7,028 nucleotides of DNA from Candidatus Zixiibacteriota bacterium (GTDB lineage: Bacteria; Zixibacteria; MSB-5A5; GN15; PGXB01): assembly GCA_024230695.1 (NCBI GenBank), contig JAAERC010000771.1:1-7028 (forward strand), read 5' to 3'. Positions 6,380 to 7,028 of the stretch are shown here, piece by piece (the first letter of the stretch is position 1; the number at the start of each line of letters is the position of its first letter). Under the pieces are notes generated by a model. The model had not been told where the DNA came from. It did not search any database and saw only the letters and a program-made list of their open reading frames with translations. The position numbers and the translations under genes were made by a program.

Positions 6380-6811
6380 CTATAGTGTCACATCATCACT
6401 GGTACAGGTAAGCACACCATCCTGGTCCATTTGCCAGATGTCAGGCGCCGGATCATCATCAAGGGCAGTCGCCGTAGCCGTAATAGTCAGACTGGTACCA
6501 TTTGCTACAGTTATAGCAAACTGGTATTTGGCACCATTCGGCACCTCAACTCCAATTGTAGCAAAATTGTTCTGATTGGCCACCAGAGAATCAGCCGTAA
6601 GCCCCTGTCCCCAATATGAATCATTAGCCTGACGATAGGCACGCTCCATTGTGAACATCTGTTTCAACATAGCCTTTGCTTCGGCCTGTTTTGATTTGAT
6701 GGTCATTGGCATAAATCGCGGTACAGCAAGAGCTGTCAAAATCCCTATAATGACAACTACGATCATCACTTCGATCAATGTAAAGCCGCTTTTTGATTTG
6801 AACTTATTCAT
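6380..6811 (-). CDS. Type IV prepilin (pilin copy 2, upstream copy)
   Basis: This 143-residue prepilin has a basic leader (K3, K5, K7), processing site G9|F10-T-L-I-E with mature E5 intact, and a hydrophobic helix over about 10-31. Its globular domain shares Y-W-G-Q-G, T-A-D-S-L-V-A-N-Q, N-F-A-T-I-G and the acidic L-D-D-D-x-x-x-D-x-W-Q-x-D-Q-D-G tail with copy 1. The two align without a gap from the processing site to the C-terminus (96 of 135 identical by my count). It has one cysteine, C136, so it cannot form the intramolecular disulfide possible in copy 1. GAGG (6817-6820) lies 5 nt before the ATG. It is the first gene after the probable sigma-54 activator and has its own -24/-12 promoter and terminator. 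The two may be alternative major pilins expressed under different conditions, or a major and a minor subunit. Confidence 0.93.
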   Translation of the reverse strand: MNKFKSKSGFTLIEVMIVVVIIGILTALAVPRFMPMTIKSKQAEAKAMLKQMFTMERAYRQANDSYWGQGLTADSLVANQNNFATIGVEVPNGAKYQFAITVANGTSLTITATATALDDDPAPDIWQMDQDGVLTCTSDDVTL

Positions 6812-6853
6812 CGCAACCTCGCTATATAAATAATAAATATATCATAATATGTG

Positions 6854-6868
6854 GCAACTGCCATTCCA
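6854..6868 (-). promoter_or_regulatory. Sigma-54 (-24/-12) promoter of pilin copy 2
   Basis: The minus strand reads TGGAAT-GGCAG-TTGC, with GG and GC at the required sigma-54 spacing and a perfect TTGC; the -24 box is less canonical than at copy 1. The predicted start site is near 6842, leaving a leader of about 31 nt. Its position relative to the ATG parallels that of the copy 1 promoter, which supports both calls. Confidence 0.65.
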
Positions 6869-6955
6869 CCCAGCGTAAATTCTGCTGTATGTGTTATATT
6901 TGATATCATTGTTTAGTAATTGCTCAGCTTTTTTGTCTATAACTCTTTCTTTTAT

Positions 6956-7028
6956 TTACTCCGATACTACAGAATCTGTATCCTGCAATTTGTATCGTTC
7001 CAATTTTCTATATAATGTGGAATTATCA
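6956..7028 (-). CDS. C-terminus of a probable NtrC/PilR-type sigma-54 activator (5' part outside window)
   Basis: The minus strand holds 23 sense codons and a TAA stop (6956-6958), open to the right edge. The peptide includes S-T-L-Y-R-K-L-E-R-Y-K-L, matching the recognition helix and end of the Fis-type helix-turn-helix (HTH_8) that closes NtrC-family activators, where the pattern is typically S-x-x-T-L-Y-R-K-L-x-x-Y-G-[IL]. A short polar tail follows. Such proteins carry receiver and AAA+ domains, bind enhancers and open sigma-54 promoters. The gene stops 88 bp before the -24 box of pilin copy 2, as pilR neighbours pilA in several bacteria. Only the end is visible, so PilR identity is an inference from context and no symbol is given. 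Confidence 0.7.
   Translation of the reverse strand, partial: DNSTLYRKLERYKLQDTDSVVSE

Noticed and set aside
5605..6811. Conductive-type (Geobacter e-pilin) identity of the pilins.
   Set aside because: They are much longer than short e-pilins, and apart from Phe at mature positions 1 and 24 they lack the aromatic pattern, for instance Tyr at mature position 27.
6431..6833. Plus-strand frames at 6431-6619 and 6651-6833.
   Set aside because: Both are antisense to pilin copy 2, whose reading is certain from the prepilin motif and its paralog.

Overview
The window comes from a Gram-negative-type bacterium of moderate to low GC content. The signs are Sec signal peptides, type IV prepilins, -24/-12 (sigma-54) promoters and Shine-Dalgarno sites. 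The phylum cannot be fixed from the sequence. The Asp/Gly/Tyr repeat protein and the pilin style recall poorly cultured groups such as the FCB superphylum or Zixibacteria, or delta-proteobacterial relatives, but this is a low-confidence impression. Every gene I can support lies on the minus strand, so the biological reading order is from high to low coordinates.

Right part (7028 down to about 5552), a pilus module: the window opens inside the last 23 codons of a gene whose C-terminus looks like the Fis-type helix-turn-helix of an NtrC/PilR-family sigma-54 activator. Two tandem type IV prepilin genes follow. They align without gaps over 135 residues at about 71% identity by my hand count. Each is a separate transcription unit with a candidate sigma-54 promoter, a Shine-Dalgarno site, the gene, and a Rho-independent hairpin 23-24 nt after the stop. 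The 337-bp gap between them holds one terminator, one promoter and a nested palindrome about 140 bp upstream of the predicted start site, where an enhancer for such an activator would be expected.

Left part (about 5550 down to 1), a possible four-gene operon: (1) a multi-pass membrane protein that looks like a DUF2723/TMEM260-type GT-C glycosyltransferase with C-terminal TPRs, but with the family's key acidic residues replaced; (2) a class I SAM methyltransferase-like protein with an atypical SAM-binding loop; (3) a 651-residue exported protein whose C-terminal half is twelve D-x-x-G-x-D-x-Y units, mostly 26-27 residues apart; (4) an exported HEAT-repeat protein that overlaps gene 3 by ATGA and runs off the left edge. 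A candidate sigma-70 promoter lies directly after the pilin terminator.

The pilus module reads as an activator beside its likely targets. The left operon may handle envelope or surface-protein biogenesis (glycosyltransferase-like, methyltransferase-like and two exported repeat proteins), but that joint role is inferred from adjacency only. The most notable points are the regular 27-residue repeat, the apparent loss of catalytic acids in the GT-C protein, and the duplicated sigma-54 pilin cassette.
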